DNA from: Chamaelirium japonicum | Lineage: Eukaryota; Streptophyta; Magnoliopsida; Liliales; Melanthiaceae | Assembly: GCA_947650365.1 (NCBI GenBank) | Contig: OX393553.1 | Coordinates: 35,218,353 to 35,282,352, forward strand | Direction of reading: 5' to 3' | Length of the DNA: 64,000 nt | Part shown: positions 33,930-47,160 of the stretch, in pieces | Position numbering within the stretch: the first letter of the stretch is position 1 | Layout of the letters: each line of letters opens with the position of its first letter | Position numbers and translations under genes: made by a program | The notes under the pieces: model-generated | Databases searched by the model: none | The model's input: only the letters and a program-made list of their open reading frames with translations | Told to the model about the DNA's origin: nothing

Positions 33930-34640
33930 CGCTAAGGGCTGATTCCTGTAGAGGGGTCTACACCATATCAAAGGGCATACTTTGAGACGTGGGAGCGCTC
34001 TAATCGACTCAGTTTGTTGTTGATGAAAGCGCATGTCGGAAGAAACATAAAGGGATTTATCCTTGATTGTGAGACATCCTGCAAATTCATCGAGGCCATG
34101 GAGCAACAGTTTACTAAATCCAATAAGGCACTGGCCAGCACCTTAATGAGAAAGCTCTCTTCCATTAGATACTCCGGATTAGACTCCATTCAGGAACATA
34201 TAATGGAGATGCGGGACATTGCATCACAATTGAATGCTATCGAGATTACCATCTCGGACTTCTTTCTGGTACAATTCATACTAAACTGCCTGTCATCTGA
34301 ATTCGGACCCTTCAAAATCTCCTACAACATATAGAAGAAAAAATGATCAGTGAATGAACTACTAACCATGTGTGTTCAGGAGGAGATCAGGTTGAGACAT
34401 GAGAGCCCTCATAGTATCAATATGATCTCCCATAAGGGTCAGAAGCGCACGAAAGGAGAAAGTAGCAGGCATGTGAATCGTGACTCGGGAAAGACGAAGG
34501 CTAAACGGACACCAACTACTCATGAAAATCATGCTGGCATTCAGGGCCCTAGGTCTTTCTTCTACAAGAGAAGAGGTCACGTGAAGAAGGATTGCTCTCA
34601 CTATACTAAATGGCCCCAGAAGAAAGTAACTCATTCGTTT
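33930..34640 (+). pseudogene. Copia G gag, degenerate
   Basis: Frames at 34014-34334 and 34350-34640 show the Copia gag pattern (ALASTLMRKLSSIRYSGLDS, IQEHIMEMRDIASQLNA), split by a stop after FKISYNI. The zinc knuckle reads SFFYKRRGHVKKDC: its first two cysteines are Ser and Tyr, so it cannot bind zinc normally. Confidence 0.75.
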
Positions 34641-34679
34641 CAGTATGTATGGAATTGCATTCAGTTTTTATTTTATCTG

Positions 34680-37480
34680 ATACTTGGTGGATTGACATTG
34701 GTGCCACTGTGAATATGGCAAATTCCATACAGGGATACCTGTCTAGCAGATTGCCAAGATCGAATTAGCATAGCATGATTACTAGGACTGACGTGCGCTC
34801 GAAAGTTCAATCCGTTGAAGCTTTTAGGTTTTTTTTAGATTCCAGCTTTGTTCTTGATCTAGAAAATAGCTTTTATATTCCTGCTTTTTCTAGAAATTTG
34901 ATTTTTGTATAAATACTTGACTCATTAGGATTTGCTTTTAACTTTATTAATTCCCAGATTCAATTGTGCTATCAATCCCAATGTGTTAGTTCATGTATTC
35001 TGATTGATAGATTGTATAAGATTCTACTTAATACTTTACAAAATCAATATCAACTAACTCAACATAAAATGAAAAAACCAGTAGTCACTTGTTATTATTA
35101 TGGCATAGGAGATTAGGACATATCTTCAAGAAGAGAATCCAATGGTTAATTAGCGAAGGATTATTGAATATCATATTCTTTGACTTTGGAGTTTACGTGG
35201 ACTGCATAAATGACAAACAGACCAAGACCTCCTTTAAAGGTGCTATAAGAAGTGATAAAACACTAGACTTGGTCCATACTGATATTTGTGGACCGTTACC
35301 ACAGCGTATCATAGGCTAACGGTATATCATTATATTTACTGATGATTATTATAGATTTGGTTATATCTATTTGCTTATCGAGAAATCCGAAACACTCGAT
35401 GCCTTTAAAGATTTCAAGGCCGAGATAGAAAACCACCTTAGCAAGATAATTAAGGTGGTCAGATTAGATCGAGGTGGTGAATACTTTGGAGACCTCAATA
35501 GGCCAGGCTTCTGGACCTTTTGCAAAGTTCCTTGAATAGTGTAGTATAGTTTCTCAATACACCACTCCTAGTACGCCTAGCCATAATGGTGTAGCAGAGT
35601 GAAGGAACCGCACATTAATTGATATAGTTAGGAGTATGATCAGTAACGTTACCCTTTATTTATTTTTATGGGCTAAAGCCTTAAGGACTGCCACACATAT
35701 TTTAAACAGAGTTCCTTTGAAGGCTGTTCCAAAAACACCTATGAAATATGGACAAGAAGGAAAACAAGTTTAGGATATTTGCACATGTGGAGTTGTCAAG
35801 CTGAGAGTAGGGTGTACAACCTGCATATTAAGAAATTGGACCCAATAACCGTATCAGGTTATTTTATCGGTTATCCTTAAAGATCCAAAGGGTATACGTT
35901 ATACTATCCATCATCTCCTATAAAGATTGTAGAAACAAGGACTGCAAGGTTCATAGAGAATAACTCAATTAGTGAGAGTGTGCAACCTTGACACATAGTG
36001 TTCAAGGATCATATAGAGCAGGATACTCCTTCACATGAAACTCCTACCCTGTTCCATATGGGTTTATTCCACTTTCAGTTGGGCAGCCTTGTGTTATAGA
36101 AATACAACCCATAATTCAAGAACCACAAAATGTGGAACATGAACCACTTCATCAAGATCCTGAACTAGTTGTTATCTCATAGCAAGCAATACAAGTGGGA
36201 GCACAACTGGAGTTAAGAAGATCCTTTAAACAAAAAAGACCTGACATATCGAATGATTATCTTGTCTATCTTTATGAAAATGATCATTCTGTTGATGATC
36301 CCCTTAGTTTTTCTGAAGCCATGAACAATTTCAACTCTGAAGAGTGGTTTAATACCATGAATGATGAGCTCCAATCTATGACTAAGAACTAAGTTTGGGA
36401 CCTTGTAGTATTACTTAAATGATCGAAACCTGTTGGTTGTAAATGGGATTTCAAGACCAAACATGATTTAAAAGGTAATATAGAAAGTTACAATGCCCGA
36501 TTGGTAGCCAAAAGATTCATACAGAAAGATGACATTGGCTACACTGAGACATTCTCTCCAGTATCTAGAAAGGACGTACTCCTTCAGAATTATCATGGCT
36601 CTGGTGGCTCATTTTGACCTTGAGTTGCACCAGATGGATGTCAAAACTGCTTTTCTAAATGAGGATTTGTGTAAGGAGGTTTATATGAAACAACCCGAAG
36701 AATTCTCACACAAAGTACAAGAGCAAATGATATGCAGACTAAAGAAGTCAATATATGGACTAAAACAATTCTCCCAATAGTGATACCTCAAATTCAACGA
36801 GATAATACTGATCTTTGGTTTTTAGGAAAACATTGTTGATCAATGTATTTACTTAAAGGTCAGTGGGAGCAAAATTATAATTCTAATCCTATATGTTTAT
36901 GATATTCTGGTTGCCAGCAATGATCTTGGACTGTTGTATGATACGAAAAACTTTCATATCCCAGAATTTTGAAATGAAAAGATATGGGTGAGGCTTCCGA
37001 TATCCTTTGTATAGAAATTTAGAAAGAAAGACCGTAGGGTATTCTAGGTTTATCTCAGAAAGTCTACATTATGAAATTTTTTAAAAATATTCAACTTTCA
37101 TAAATGCAGATCCGAGACAGCTTCTGTACATAAAGAGGATATACTTAGTAAATCACAAAGCCCAAAAAATCAATTGGAGTGGGATGACATGACAGATATA
37201 TCTTATGTATCTGCAGTTGACAGCCTTATATATGCACAGACATGCACACGTCCATATATTGCCTTTGCAGTTGAATTACTTGACAAATTTCAAAGTGATA
37301 CATACAAATCTCATTGGGATATTGTCAAGAAGGTATTTAGGTATCTGCAAGGGACTGTGGATTTCATGATAACATATAGGAAATCAGATGAGTTAGAGGT
37401 TATAGGATTCTCAGACTCTGATTTTGCTAGCTGCCTAGATACTAGGAAGTCTACTTCTGGATACATATTTCTACTGCTGA
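34680..37480 (+). pseudogene. Copia G pol, degenerate (AP, IN, RT, start of RNase H)
   Basis: A DIGAT protease remnant lies near 34690. 35089-35319 is the GAG-pre-integrase region ([10 protein letters not shown]...LDLVHTDICGP). Integrase remnants follow to about 35900 with stops. RT pieces are at 36195-36392 and 36529-36780 (QMDVKTAFLNEDL, IYGLKQFSQ); the catalytic motif near 36893 reads YVYD instead of YVDD. RNase H starts at about 37390 (VIGFSDSDFASCLDTRKSTSGY) and is cut by the MITE at 37484. Confidence 0.82.
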
Positions 37481-37483
37481 AGG

Positions 37484-37957
37484 TAGGGGTGGCAATCCTT
37501 GACCCGACCCGCCAACCCGACCCGAATTTAGTGGGTTTGGGTTTGGCCTAAACGGGTTCGGGTCATAAACGGGTCGACCCAATTAACCCGTTTATTTAAT
37601 GGGTTGGGTTTGGGTTTGTACTTATAACCCGATTGACCCGACCCGAGCCAACCCGAACCAACCCGAGCCAACCCGATCAAACCCGGCCCAATCCGACTTG
37701 TCTTGACCCAACCCGGCAAGTTTACATGGGTTTTGTTGACCCAACCCGAGTCAACCCGACCCGACACGACCCGATTCGTTTAATAAACGGGTCAAACGGG
37801 TTAGGTTGGGTCAGGTCAAACCGTTTATTAGGCGGGTTGGGTTTGGGTTTAAGTTTTTGACCCGTTTATTAAACGGGTCGGGTTCGGGTTGGGTGTTTTG
37901 CCCTTATATTTATGTCTCAACCCGACCCGAACCCGACCCGACCCATTGCCACCCCTA
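37484..37957. mobile_element. hAT-like MITE rich in GGGTCGG, complete
   Basis: 474 bp with inverted termini TAGGGGTGGCAAT (37484-37496) and ATTGCCACCCCTA (37945-37957). Flanks GCTGAAGG and ACTGAAGG form an 8-bp duplication with one mismatch, the hAT size. The interior is degenerate AACCCGACCCG/GGGTCGGGT words with the TTTATTAAACGGGTCGGG block shared with the copy ending at 8081. No transposase. Confidence 0.8.
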
Positions 37958-38067
37958 ACTGAAGGGGCAATTTCGTGGAAGAGTCAAAAATAGACTATTA
38001 CAGTACCTTCCATGATGACTACAGAGTACATTGAGGCTACATCACTAGCGATTTGGCTAAGAAATTT

Positions 38068-38678
38068 TGTGGGGGGAAATTTCCGAGCCGCCTAGATCGA
38101 GAATCCCACCCCACAGCCTTGATTGAATTGGATTGTTTGTAGAGTTAGAGATTAGAAAGTTGAGAAGGAGAGAGATGACACACGGAGTTGTTGTCGAAGT
38201 TCGGTCTTACGACCTACGTCTCCGGGCGAGAGGTGCCACCTGGTTTTCACTATAATAAATATAAAGGTGTGAAGCGTTCCCTCGACAGGCCGAGAGAAGC
38301 TTTTTACAGTGGGGGTTGCACGGAGCAACAAGAAAAAAAACTAGGAGGAGAGAAGTAAGCTCTTGCACTTGCTCTGGATCTGGAATCCCTCTTCCTCTGA
38401 TCGAATGACCAACCCCCTTCCTGGATGCCTTGGGGGTCCTTTTATAGCGTAGGCACGTGCCCGATTTGGCAGTGATGACGTGGCGATGATGACGTGGCAC
38501 TGGTTCTGGGCCTCCTTGCTGGGCCCTTATTGGGCCGTTGTTCGGGCCCAATAAGGGGGAGGGCTTGATCTGTGAGCCTCGTAGAGTGGGCCCATGAACC
38601 CGGGCGGGCTTACCCACTTGGGCCGTTGCGCGGGCCCATGCCGCTCTGATCCGGTCCGGTACAATTTTTGCACCCACA
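38068..38678 (-). repeat. Element F 3' LTR (611 bp)
   Basis: TG...CA ends (minus strand TGTGGGTGCAAAAATTG...CCCCCCACA). Contains a roughly 275-bp segment absent from the other LTR, between the ACCTACGTCT and TTCTGGGCCTCC words. Confidence 0.88.
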
Positions 38679-38816
38679 GTTACCCCCTCCCTGTCGGGTC
38701 AGGACCCCCTGGGTCGGCTGGGATTCCGAGGTGCAAACGCCTTAGGATCCTGGCATGGTTGGCAAGGGCTGTCGGTGCCACGGTTCGCATTAGCAGAGTC
38801 TCCTTCTGCCGATGCC

Positions 38817-39127
38817 GAGACGTTTTTGGCGCGGGCCAAAAGTCTCGGTTTTGCAAGGGGGCGTTTCCGAAAAAGCAGTGTGTTTTCCGACCGAGTGGAT
38901 ACCGAGAGGATACCGAGGGGGTACCGAGAGGGTACCGAGACCCTTTTGGTGCAAGCCAAAAAGTCTCGGTTTTGCAAGGGTGTGTTTCCGAAAAAGCAGT
39001 GTGTTTTCCGACCGAGTGGATACCGAGAGGGTACCGAGAGCATACCGAGAGGGTACCGAGAGCATACCGAGAGCATACCGAGAGGGTACCGAGAGCATAC
39101 CGAGAGCATACCGAGAGGGTACCGAGA
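38817..39127. repeat. TACCGAGAG tandem array in element F
   Basis: Two copies of a roughly 120-bp block (AAGTCTCGGTTTTGCAAGG...) each lead into an array of 11-bp monomers CCGAGAG-GGTA and CCGAGAG-CATA (38898-38942 and 39020-39127). It is open in most frames on both strands only because of the repeat. Confidence 0.85.
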
Positions 39128-39129
39128 CC

Positions 39130-39619
39130 CTTTTGGTGAGAGAACAGCTTTTCTCTTTTTCCTTTCTTTCTTTCTCTCTTTTCTTTCTTTGCTTTTGTTT
39201 GTGCTGTACACCAAAGTAGGATTCTTTCCTTTTTTCCTTTCTTTGCTTTTGTTTGTGCTGTATACCAAAGAAAGAGGCACAACACTAGGGGCACGATTCA
39301 TGCATGAGTTTCGTTCCCCTCTTTCTTTCTTTGGCTTTTCCTTTCTTTGCTCCAAGTCGCCGTCGGTTGAAGGAAATCTCGCACGAGGGGAACACATCGG
39401 GTTGTATCGAACCGCTGCTAGGTCGCACACAGCCGGGTATCAGTTCGTCTGACCTCCCTCGCACCATCTCAGTCGGCTGCAAAGAGAGGCACGCACGGCG
39501 GGTGGCTTACGAGGAGGTCGCGTAGAGATGGGGGGGAGGAGCGTTTGGTTCGTCCGACCCCCCGTTACCAACTGCTGCCACCACATGGAGAGAGCGCAGG
39601 TGGGGGGGAGGGCTCGGCC
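39130..39619. other. Element F internal, low-complexity non-coding
   Basis: CTTT-rich stretches with a repeated CTTTGCTTTTGTTTGTGCTG word (39189, 39243). No gene. Confidence 0.5.
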
Positions 39620-39624
39620 CGTCC

Positions 39625-42600
39625 TGTCACGCCCCAGAAATCTGAAGACCGATCCCTGGGGTGTGAAATGAGAAAAGGATGGGGATTTTGGGTCTGGTTA
39701 ATTGATTACACCAATTTGGGTTCTCACAGGGCTTCTTCTACGCTCTCTAATATGAAAAACAAGGAGGAGGGAGAAACAAGAGGGGAATCTTTTAAATTTG
39801 ATTTTTCGAAAATATTTTTATTTAAAAAAAACAGAGAAAGAGAAATATCAATAGAGAGAAGACATTATCTAGTCAAGCTCGACCTTCAAAAGTCATATCC
39901 TCTTAGTATGAGTGACCTGTCAGTGCCACTACATACTGACAGAAGTCTATCTGAGAGAGCACGAGGCTCAAGCCTCCTACGGCTAGCCAAGTGGTTTTAC
40001 CCACTACCTAACACTCAAGTGCACCAGTCTAGGATTCCTATCTACAGGGCTAATCAATTTAGTCATTTATATGCACTTATATTTTCATCATGATCTATCC
40101 TAGGCTTGGGGCCTTGAGGAGAGGCCTACCCAAAAGAATTCAGCTGGAACCATTGCAACTACAACCATAGAATACTAACTAACTAATAAGAACTCTTATT
40201 CCAATACAATTACAATATCTAAAGAGAAAAGACGACAAGATTAACGTACTAAGCAGAAAGGTAACACTGCAACTCTAACTCCGCCTTTGGACTCCTACTG
40301 CTACTCCTGAGCCTCCGGACCTGCAACTGAGCCTACTCGTGGAAAAGAGTAGCCCCCAATAGGAAATTGGGAGATTAGCCAAATTAATGGCTAGTGACAT
40401 CCTAATAGTCTATAATAATATGAGACGACTAATCTTAATAAATTAAGATAAGATCTATCAGTTCTAGTAGAATCAAAGTTTGCAGAATGATACCTAAACC
40501 TATCAATAGTCTATATTCACATGCAATTCCTACTGTCACTAGGTTATCTAACCTAAAGTCCATTCAATGTTCTACAGCATTAAAGAACAAACTAAATAAG
40601 ACGCTCAGATAAAGTCACGAAGTCATCATGTAAACAGTCACTCAATTCTAAATTCATATATAGATAAAACACACACTATCAAAATGTGAACCCCGGATAT
40701 TTTGTTCATCCTGCCCCCGGTCGGGCATTACTATAGGGCCTTTTATTTCGATGTAGAGGGCCAACTCTCTCGCCGTGCATCCACCAACACCATGCACTAG
40801 TCACCCAGATGATCATAAGGGGTTTCCCGTCTTTCACGGTGGAGCTCTACCGCCCAACTTGCTTTACTATGGGGACTTCAACTCCCCGGGACAGGGCTGC
40901 TAGGCCAATCCCTACTCGAGGGCACCTCTTATTGGCTTTACCACAACCCTTGCCCGTGACCCCTAACCTACTTAACTTCGGCTGTACGCGCAGGGTGGTT
41001 CACGACCCTTGCGCGCACGGGGTCCCTACCTTCTAACCAGGTAGATTCTCATATAACATCTTTCAACATATACAATGAAGCTACAAAAAGTCTATTTAAT
41101 GCTTAACAATTTCCAACAATTTACCCCTGGTCTCGTACTGCTCTCGCAACCCATGCGACGTAATAAATAAATAAAGTAAGACACTCATCCCGATGACCCG
41201 TGTGCTAGGGTTGCCATACTCCTCTCAGGAGGGTGGGCTCCGATAATTACTAATTATTCAATTTATTGTTTGATTTAAGGGAATCCTAATTACGGTGTCC
41301 ATACAATCAAAAGCAATCATTATTATTATTACTTTATTAATATTTTAAGCATGCGTCGCCGGACTCGCGACTCCGCATGCAAGGCGGGGTCCATTTGACC
41401 ACATGCGACGATGCCCGGCGGGGCCCGCATGCAGTGTCATGGATACCTACCCTTAGTCATTCTCATTTTCCACTATTAAAGACCACGCAAGGGTAGTAGA
41501 TGTCACCTGGTTATCGATCGCACACGACTCCGGCTTGCTAGTTGCTTCTGATCCGCCTCCGTTGGATCACCACGATCAAGGTCTGGTAATAACCACAGCT
41601 CTATATCACAATGCTATCGATTAAAACAAAAGAATCTACGACGAGGGTTCTATACCAAGGATAGTCGGGCACCCTCGATAGGGGACCAATATTGAGTCGA
41701 CAGTACGCAAATCCGTGCGACTGAAGAACTCGAACCTAAATAATACTAGGTCAAACAAGTAATTAGAAGCTAAACCTACTCATCGAATCGGGCTCGAAGA
41801 ACCCTTTCCGATGGTTCCAGTTTCGCTGGAATCCGACTTCGGTCGAATGGTTTCGGGTCAAACCACGTAGAACCGGTGAAACCGATCGCATGGTTGGTTC
41901 ACTAGGGTAGAAGGGGTTCTAGGGTTATCTTCTAGGTTTAATAGGTGGGACTCAATATTCTGAGCACAATGCCGCTAGTTTCGTCCGAATCCGAGTTCGG
42001 ACGATGAAACGGCGGTCAAACCATGGTACCGCGATAATATTCGGTCCAAGGATAAAACAGGGTATTAAACAGTACAATTACTATTCTAGACTATGACCAA
42101 TAGGTAGGAATTTCCGAGCCGGTCGAAATGGCGCTGGTTTCGTCCAATTCCGAGTTCGGACGGAGAAATGGCGGTCGAACCAAAATCGACTGGTTCACGG
42201 GTCTGGTTCAGGTGAACCAGACCGGTTCACTATGTGGCTCGGGTCAAGTCTGCAGGGTCGGGTCGGGTCTGCTGGGTCGGGTCGGGTTCAGGGCTAAACG
42301 GTTCGGGTCTGGGCTGCAATGCAAAGTCGGGTCGGGTACTGGGTTAAATAATAACCTCAAAATTACTGTTTTACCCCCCCCCCCTCATCTTCTTCTTCTC
42401 CACGAGACGTCCAGCCGGGGGGGGTTCCTGCGCGACGGCGGCCGGCGGGAGGGGCGGCCTGGAGCGCCGGCGAGCACTCGTCCGGCCTCTCCCGCACCAC
42501 CCCCACGGAGGAGGCGCGGTGGGAGGCGGCCGGAGCGCCCGTCGGAGCCCGAGAGCTCGGCCGGAGGGGGGGGCTCGCATGGGGTTGCGACCGGTGGTGG

Positions 42601-43826
42601 TGCGCCGGGGGTCGTCGGGAGGGGTTCGGTTGCGGCGGCGGTGTCCGCCCGTGCGGGCCGCGACAAGAGAGGAGGAAGGGGGTCGCGGAGGAGATGGGAG
42701 GAGGAGGGGCTGACATGGGGTCTTGGCGTGCTCGCCGGGGCTCCGGCGAGGGGCGGGTCGGGGTGCTCCGATCTTCTCGATCTCTCCTCCTTCTCTGTCT
42801 CCGTCTCGCTCTGTCTCTCTCTGCATCCCGTTCTCTCTCTCTCTCTCATGTTTTCTCACGTTCTCTCTCTCTCTCTTCCTCCCGTTATCTCTCTCTCTCT
42901 CATGTTTTCTCACGTTCTCTCTCTCTCTCTCTTCCTCCCGTTCTCTCTTTACTCGTTCTCTCACGTTCTCTCTCTCTCTCTATTTATAATCACGGGAAAA
43001 AGAAGAGGGAGGCTGTTGTGATAAGGGTTGGGGGGATAGAGTCGGTTAAGGCTTGGGGGAGGGGATAAGGAACGAAAGGTATGTGTTTATCTGTCCAAAT
43101 CTTGCCCGATCCTTCTAATCTGAATTTCGGATTGTAAATCCCGGGAAAGCCAGTCGAGAGGGTCTAAACCCAGCTAAAGTTTTGGGAGAAAGGTCCTAGG
43201 CCTGATCGGGCTCGGTCCCGAGCCCTGAACCGGGCTCGGTTGGAATCCGGGTGCGATTCGTTTATCAACGAGGCTGAAAAGAATAATAAGTCGTAACTAT
43301 CAAACCGAAAGTCGGAATAGGGCCTGAGAGGATTCGTTGGAAAGGTCTCGTCAACGCGAACGCGTCAGCGCTTGGTACATGATTTTCTGATTTCTAGATC
43401 TCTCGAAAAGAAGGAAAGACTCCAAAACTTAAAATAGCAATAACTATTCACCCGGGTGTCGGATCAACCCCAACTTAGGCTCATTGGAAGGCTCTCTCAG
43501 AGCCTCATCTAACGTATCTTGTTTCGTTACGATCCAATCACCCAATCTCTTGTGGAAAAGAAAATGGCTACAACTATCGACCAATTATCGCTTTTCTAGG
43601 GTTTACCTGCCGGGCTGCCGAAACTGGCTGCGCATACACATGATCGTTGCACGGAACGCACCATCGCGACATGCTCGAAGTTATGGAGAATGTGAACGTA
43701 AAACATCTCATAGGTTTACGATCCATTTATTGGGAAAAAGCCCAAAGAAAAAGTCTGGCGACAAAAAGACGAAACTAGCTATTGAGGATTTCTATTATTC
43801 TCAAATCTAACACCACAGGTGTTACA
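39625..43826 (-). mobile_element. 4.2-kb solo LTR H nested in element F
   Basis: Ends TGTCACGCCCC and GGTGTTACA (TG...CA) with a perfect duplication CGTCC (39620-39624, 43827-43831). No internal repeat of the ends, no primer site, no gag or pol: a solo LTR of a long-LTR element. On the minus strand it starts TGTAACACC and ends GGGGCGTGACA, a pattern I associate with Del/Tekay-type Gypsy LTRs (inference). It contains G/C-rich (42370-42720) and CT-rich (42780-42985) low-complexity zones whose long frames are not genes. Confidence 0.78.
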
Positions 43827-43831
43827 CGTCC

Positions 43832-45030
43832 GACCCCCCCTCCGTCGTCCTGGGTCGGTGCCGGGTGGAAGATCATCCGGGGGGGAGTCGGATCCCTCCG
43901 GTTCATCATCGTCGTCGCGTGACAGAACACGCTCGAGGGGAGCTGGGTTCCGGGTTCGGCTCCAATGCACCACTCCGTGTCGGCCTCCCGTCCGATCGGT
44001 TTTGAGGGGAGCGACGCTGCCGGACCCGATCGAAGATGGGGAACGAATGGGAGCCGTGAGCCGTCAGAGATCAAGAGATCGACGCCGACTTGTGGTCTCG
44101 GACAACCGGAGTGGAGGACGATGCCGATCGGGGGTCACGAGCACCTGTTTGGAGTGTTTGTCCCGAGTGTTGGTCCCAATTGTTGTGGTGTCCGATCACA
44201 TAGAGAATGCTATTTGAACATACTAAGGGACATACCCTTCGACCCACTGCGATGGTGGCTGTTTGAAGTGTTTCCTTTTCTTTCTTTTTTTTTTTTTTGG
44301 GTGGATGAAAAGAGGACAATGCAAGGTGAACGCCAAGATCAGTTCATCCAATCCGGGTTGCTGCCGAGTGACGAATCTCGCATGGGGGGGCTGAGCCGTT
44401 GAAGGAGGATACGTCGGCTCGTAGGCTCTTGCAACACCACTTGCAACGACAAAGCCCGTGCTACTCTCTGACCTATTTGCAGTAGGTATCCGTGCGACCC
44501 ACTGCTCGCCGTGTATCCCGTATCCTGTTTGTGTGACTCACGGATTGTATGGTTTCGACGATATCATAGAAGACGAGGACCATGGTGCAGCCGGTGTAAT
44601 CCATGCGACTATCGAGTCTGCACGATCAATGATGCAGTACCGCAATTTTTGTCCTTCTCACGTGTCCATGCGATTCACGGGCTCTGTGTTCACGTTCTTT
44701 CCAAATCTCTTCACAGCAATTAAGCCGGTCTTATACATTGATATTTTTTTTTTCACAGCAATTCACACAATCTCTTCACAATAATTGCGACGATCTCTTC
44801 AACTGAACTTGAGACATTGAGATCGACACATCTGTTCACAGCAGTTGAGGTATTGAAACAACTCATCAATTTCTACGATTTCATCACTGTTTCATGAGGG
44901 TAGGGCTTGTAGATCTCCTTCGGTATGATCTTGGCAGTCTTTGCATCGAACTCGCCACTCATTACCCATGAAACCTCCCCTCCCGTAGTCGGTTGTTGAA
45001 TGTCACCGCGAGGAGGATGCGTTGGGGGAT
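43832..45030. other. Element F internal, unassigned
   Basis: No gag or pol similarity was seen on either strand; short frames only. It continues the F sequence broken by H. Confidence 0.4.
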
Positions 45031-46060
45031 GATGCCGCCGAACACCCCCCCTCTCGGTTTTCTGACAAAACCGAGGGGTAGGTTGCTGTTGATGCCGAAC
45101 ACCTCCCCTCTCGGTTTTCTGTCGAAATCGAGGGGTGGAGTGTAGCTGATGCCAACACCCCCTCTCGGTTTTCTGATGAAACCGAGGGGTGTGCTGCTGA
45201 CAGTGTGCCGTCACCCCCTCCCCACTCGGTTTTTATGCGAAACCGAGGGGGGGTTGCTTGTTGATGTCGACACACACCCCCTCTCGGTTTTCTGACAAAA
45301 CCGAGGGGTGTGCTGATGGTGTGCCGTCACCCCCTTCCCACTCGGTTGTTGTGCGAAACCGAGGGGGGGCTACTTGCTGATGCCGACACACACCCCCTCT
45401 CGGTTTTCTGACGAAACCGAGGGGTGTGCTGCTGATGGTGTGTCGTCACCCCCTCCCCACTCAGTTTTTGTACGAAACCGAGGGAGGGCTTGTTGATGTG
45501 CCGTCACCCCCTCCCCACTCGGTTTTTGTGCGAAATCGAGGGGGGGCTACTTGCTGATGCCGACACACTCCCCCTCTCGGTTTTCTGACGAAACCGAGGG
45601 GTGTGCTGCTGATGTGCCGTCACCCCCTCCCCACTCGGTTTTTATGCGAAACTGAGAAGGGGCTACTTGCTGATGCCGACACATATCCCCTCTCAGTTTT
45701 CTGACGAAACCGAGGGGTGTGCTGCTGATGTGCCGTCACCCCCTCCCCACTCGGTTTTTGTGCGAAACCGAGGGGGGGCTGCTTGCTGATGCTGACACAC
45801 ACCCCCTCTCGGTTTTCTGACGAAACCGAAGGGTGTGCTGCTGATGTGCTGTCACCCCCTCCCCACTCGGTTTTTATGCGAAACCGAGGGGGGGTTGCTT
45901 GTTGATGCCGACACACACCCCCTCTCGGTTTTCTGACGAAACCGAGGGGTGTGCTGATGGTGTGCCGTCACCCCCTCCCCACTAGGTTTTTATGCAAAAC
46001 CGAGGGGGGGCTGCTTGTTGATGCCGACACCCCATTATTGGGGCTGCTAGAAGAGGCCAA
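45031..46060. repeat. Hairpin-bearing tandem array in element F
   Basis: About nine imperfect units of roughly 115-120 bp. Each contains two inverted repeats: CTCTCGGTTTTCTGACGAAA followed by CCGAGGGG, and CACTCGGTTTTTGTGCGAAA followed by CCGAGGGGG. The short loops and CGGTTT/AAACCG arms are kept while loop bases vary. Confidence 0.88.
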
Positions 46061-46530
46061 AAAGTGTCGGTATTGAAAATAGTGTGTTTTTTGAATTTCA
46101 GCCCCATTTGAAACCGACACTTTTTTGGTAAAACGCTGGTGCACGGGGATGTCGGCGAGGGACAATGCTATATTCGAGGGGGTTTCTTAGAGATAATCTA
46201 GGATGACACCGCATGATGGCCAGCCGATCTTCACCCAATGTATTACCGCACCTGGTTACTGTATTCACCAGGTACTACGGTCACGTGAGGGTGTTGACTT
46301 GGCCAGGATCAAGGAAGCACCATTTTATCCCGTGTTACCCACCGTCGTCTGCACCAGTGTGGAGACACGCACTGACAGAGTCAGACCAACCACCCCCTGA
46401 CCGGTTTGGAACCGTTAGTCATCGAAAAAAGGTGATGGCCAGTGACAATCTGATGCTTGGACCTGAGTGACAAGACTAAGCTTGGACTTTTGATCGAATA
46501 CCAATACGTTGGCGATGACGTCTCGGACTT
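46061..46530. other. Element F internal, unassigned
   Basis: Begins with another AGTGTCGGTATTG / AAACCGACAC inverted motif (46064-46118). No gene. Confidence 0.4.
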
Positions 46531-46534
46531 TGTC

Positions 46535-47160
46535 TTCGAATGCCAAGGGCTAGGCCTTGGGCTTATAGAGTGCCAAGGCGTTGGTCGCCTCGAACTTTGT
46601 CTTCAAGTGCCAAGGGTTGGGCCTTGGGCTTGTAGAGTGCCGAGGCGCTGGTCGTCTCAGGCTTTGTCTTCGAGTGCCAAGGGCTGGGCCTTGGGCTTGT
46701 AGAGTGCCGAGGCATTGGTCATCTCAGACTTTGTCTTCGAGTGCCAAGGGCTGGGCCTTGGGCTTGTAGAGTGCCGAGGCATTGGTCGCTCGGCCTATGT
46801 CTTCGAGTGCCAAGGGCTGGGCCTTGGGCTTGTAGAGTGCCGAGGCATTGGTCGCCTCGGCCTATCTCTTCGAGTACCAAGGGCAGGGCCTTGGGCTTGT
46901 AGATTGCCGAGGCATTGGTCACCTCGGACTTTGTGTTCGAGTGCCAAGGGCTGGGCCTTGGGCTTATAGAGTGCCGAGGCATTGGTCACCTCGGACTTTG
47001 TCTTCGAGTGCCCAGGGTTGGGCCTTGGGCTTGTAGAGTGCCGAGGCATTGGTCACCTCGGACTTTGTCTTCGAGTGCCAAGGGCTGGGCCTTGGGCTTA
47101 TAGAGTGCCGAGGCATTGGTCACCTCGGACTTTGTCTTTGAGTGCCAAGGATGTCTCCTT
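46535..47160. repeat. 67-bp tandem array in element F
   Basis: About nine units (GTGCCAAGGGCTGGGCCTTG ... GAGGCATTGGTC) with a 67-bp period. As 67 is not a multiple of 3, each frame reads the motif in turn; the short frames are artefacts. Confidence 0.9.

Noticed and set aside
42128..43068. Long Gly/Arg- and Ser/Leu-rich ORFs
   Set aside because: Compositional artefacts of the GC-rich and CT-rich zones of solo LTR H; no conserved domain on either strand.
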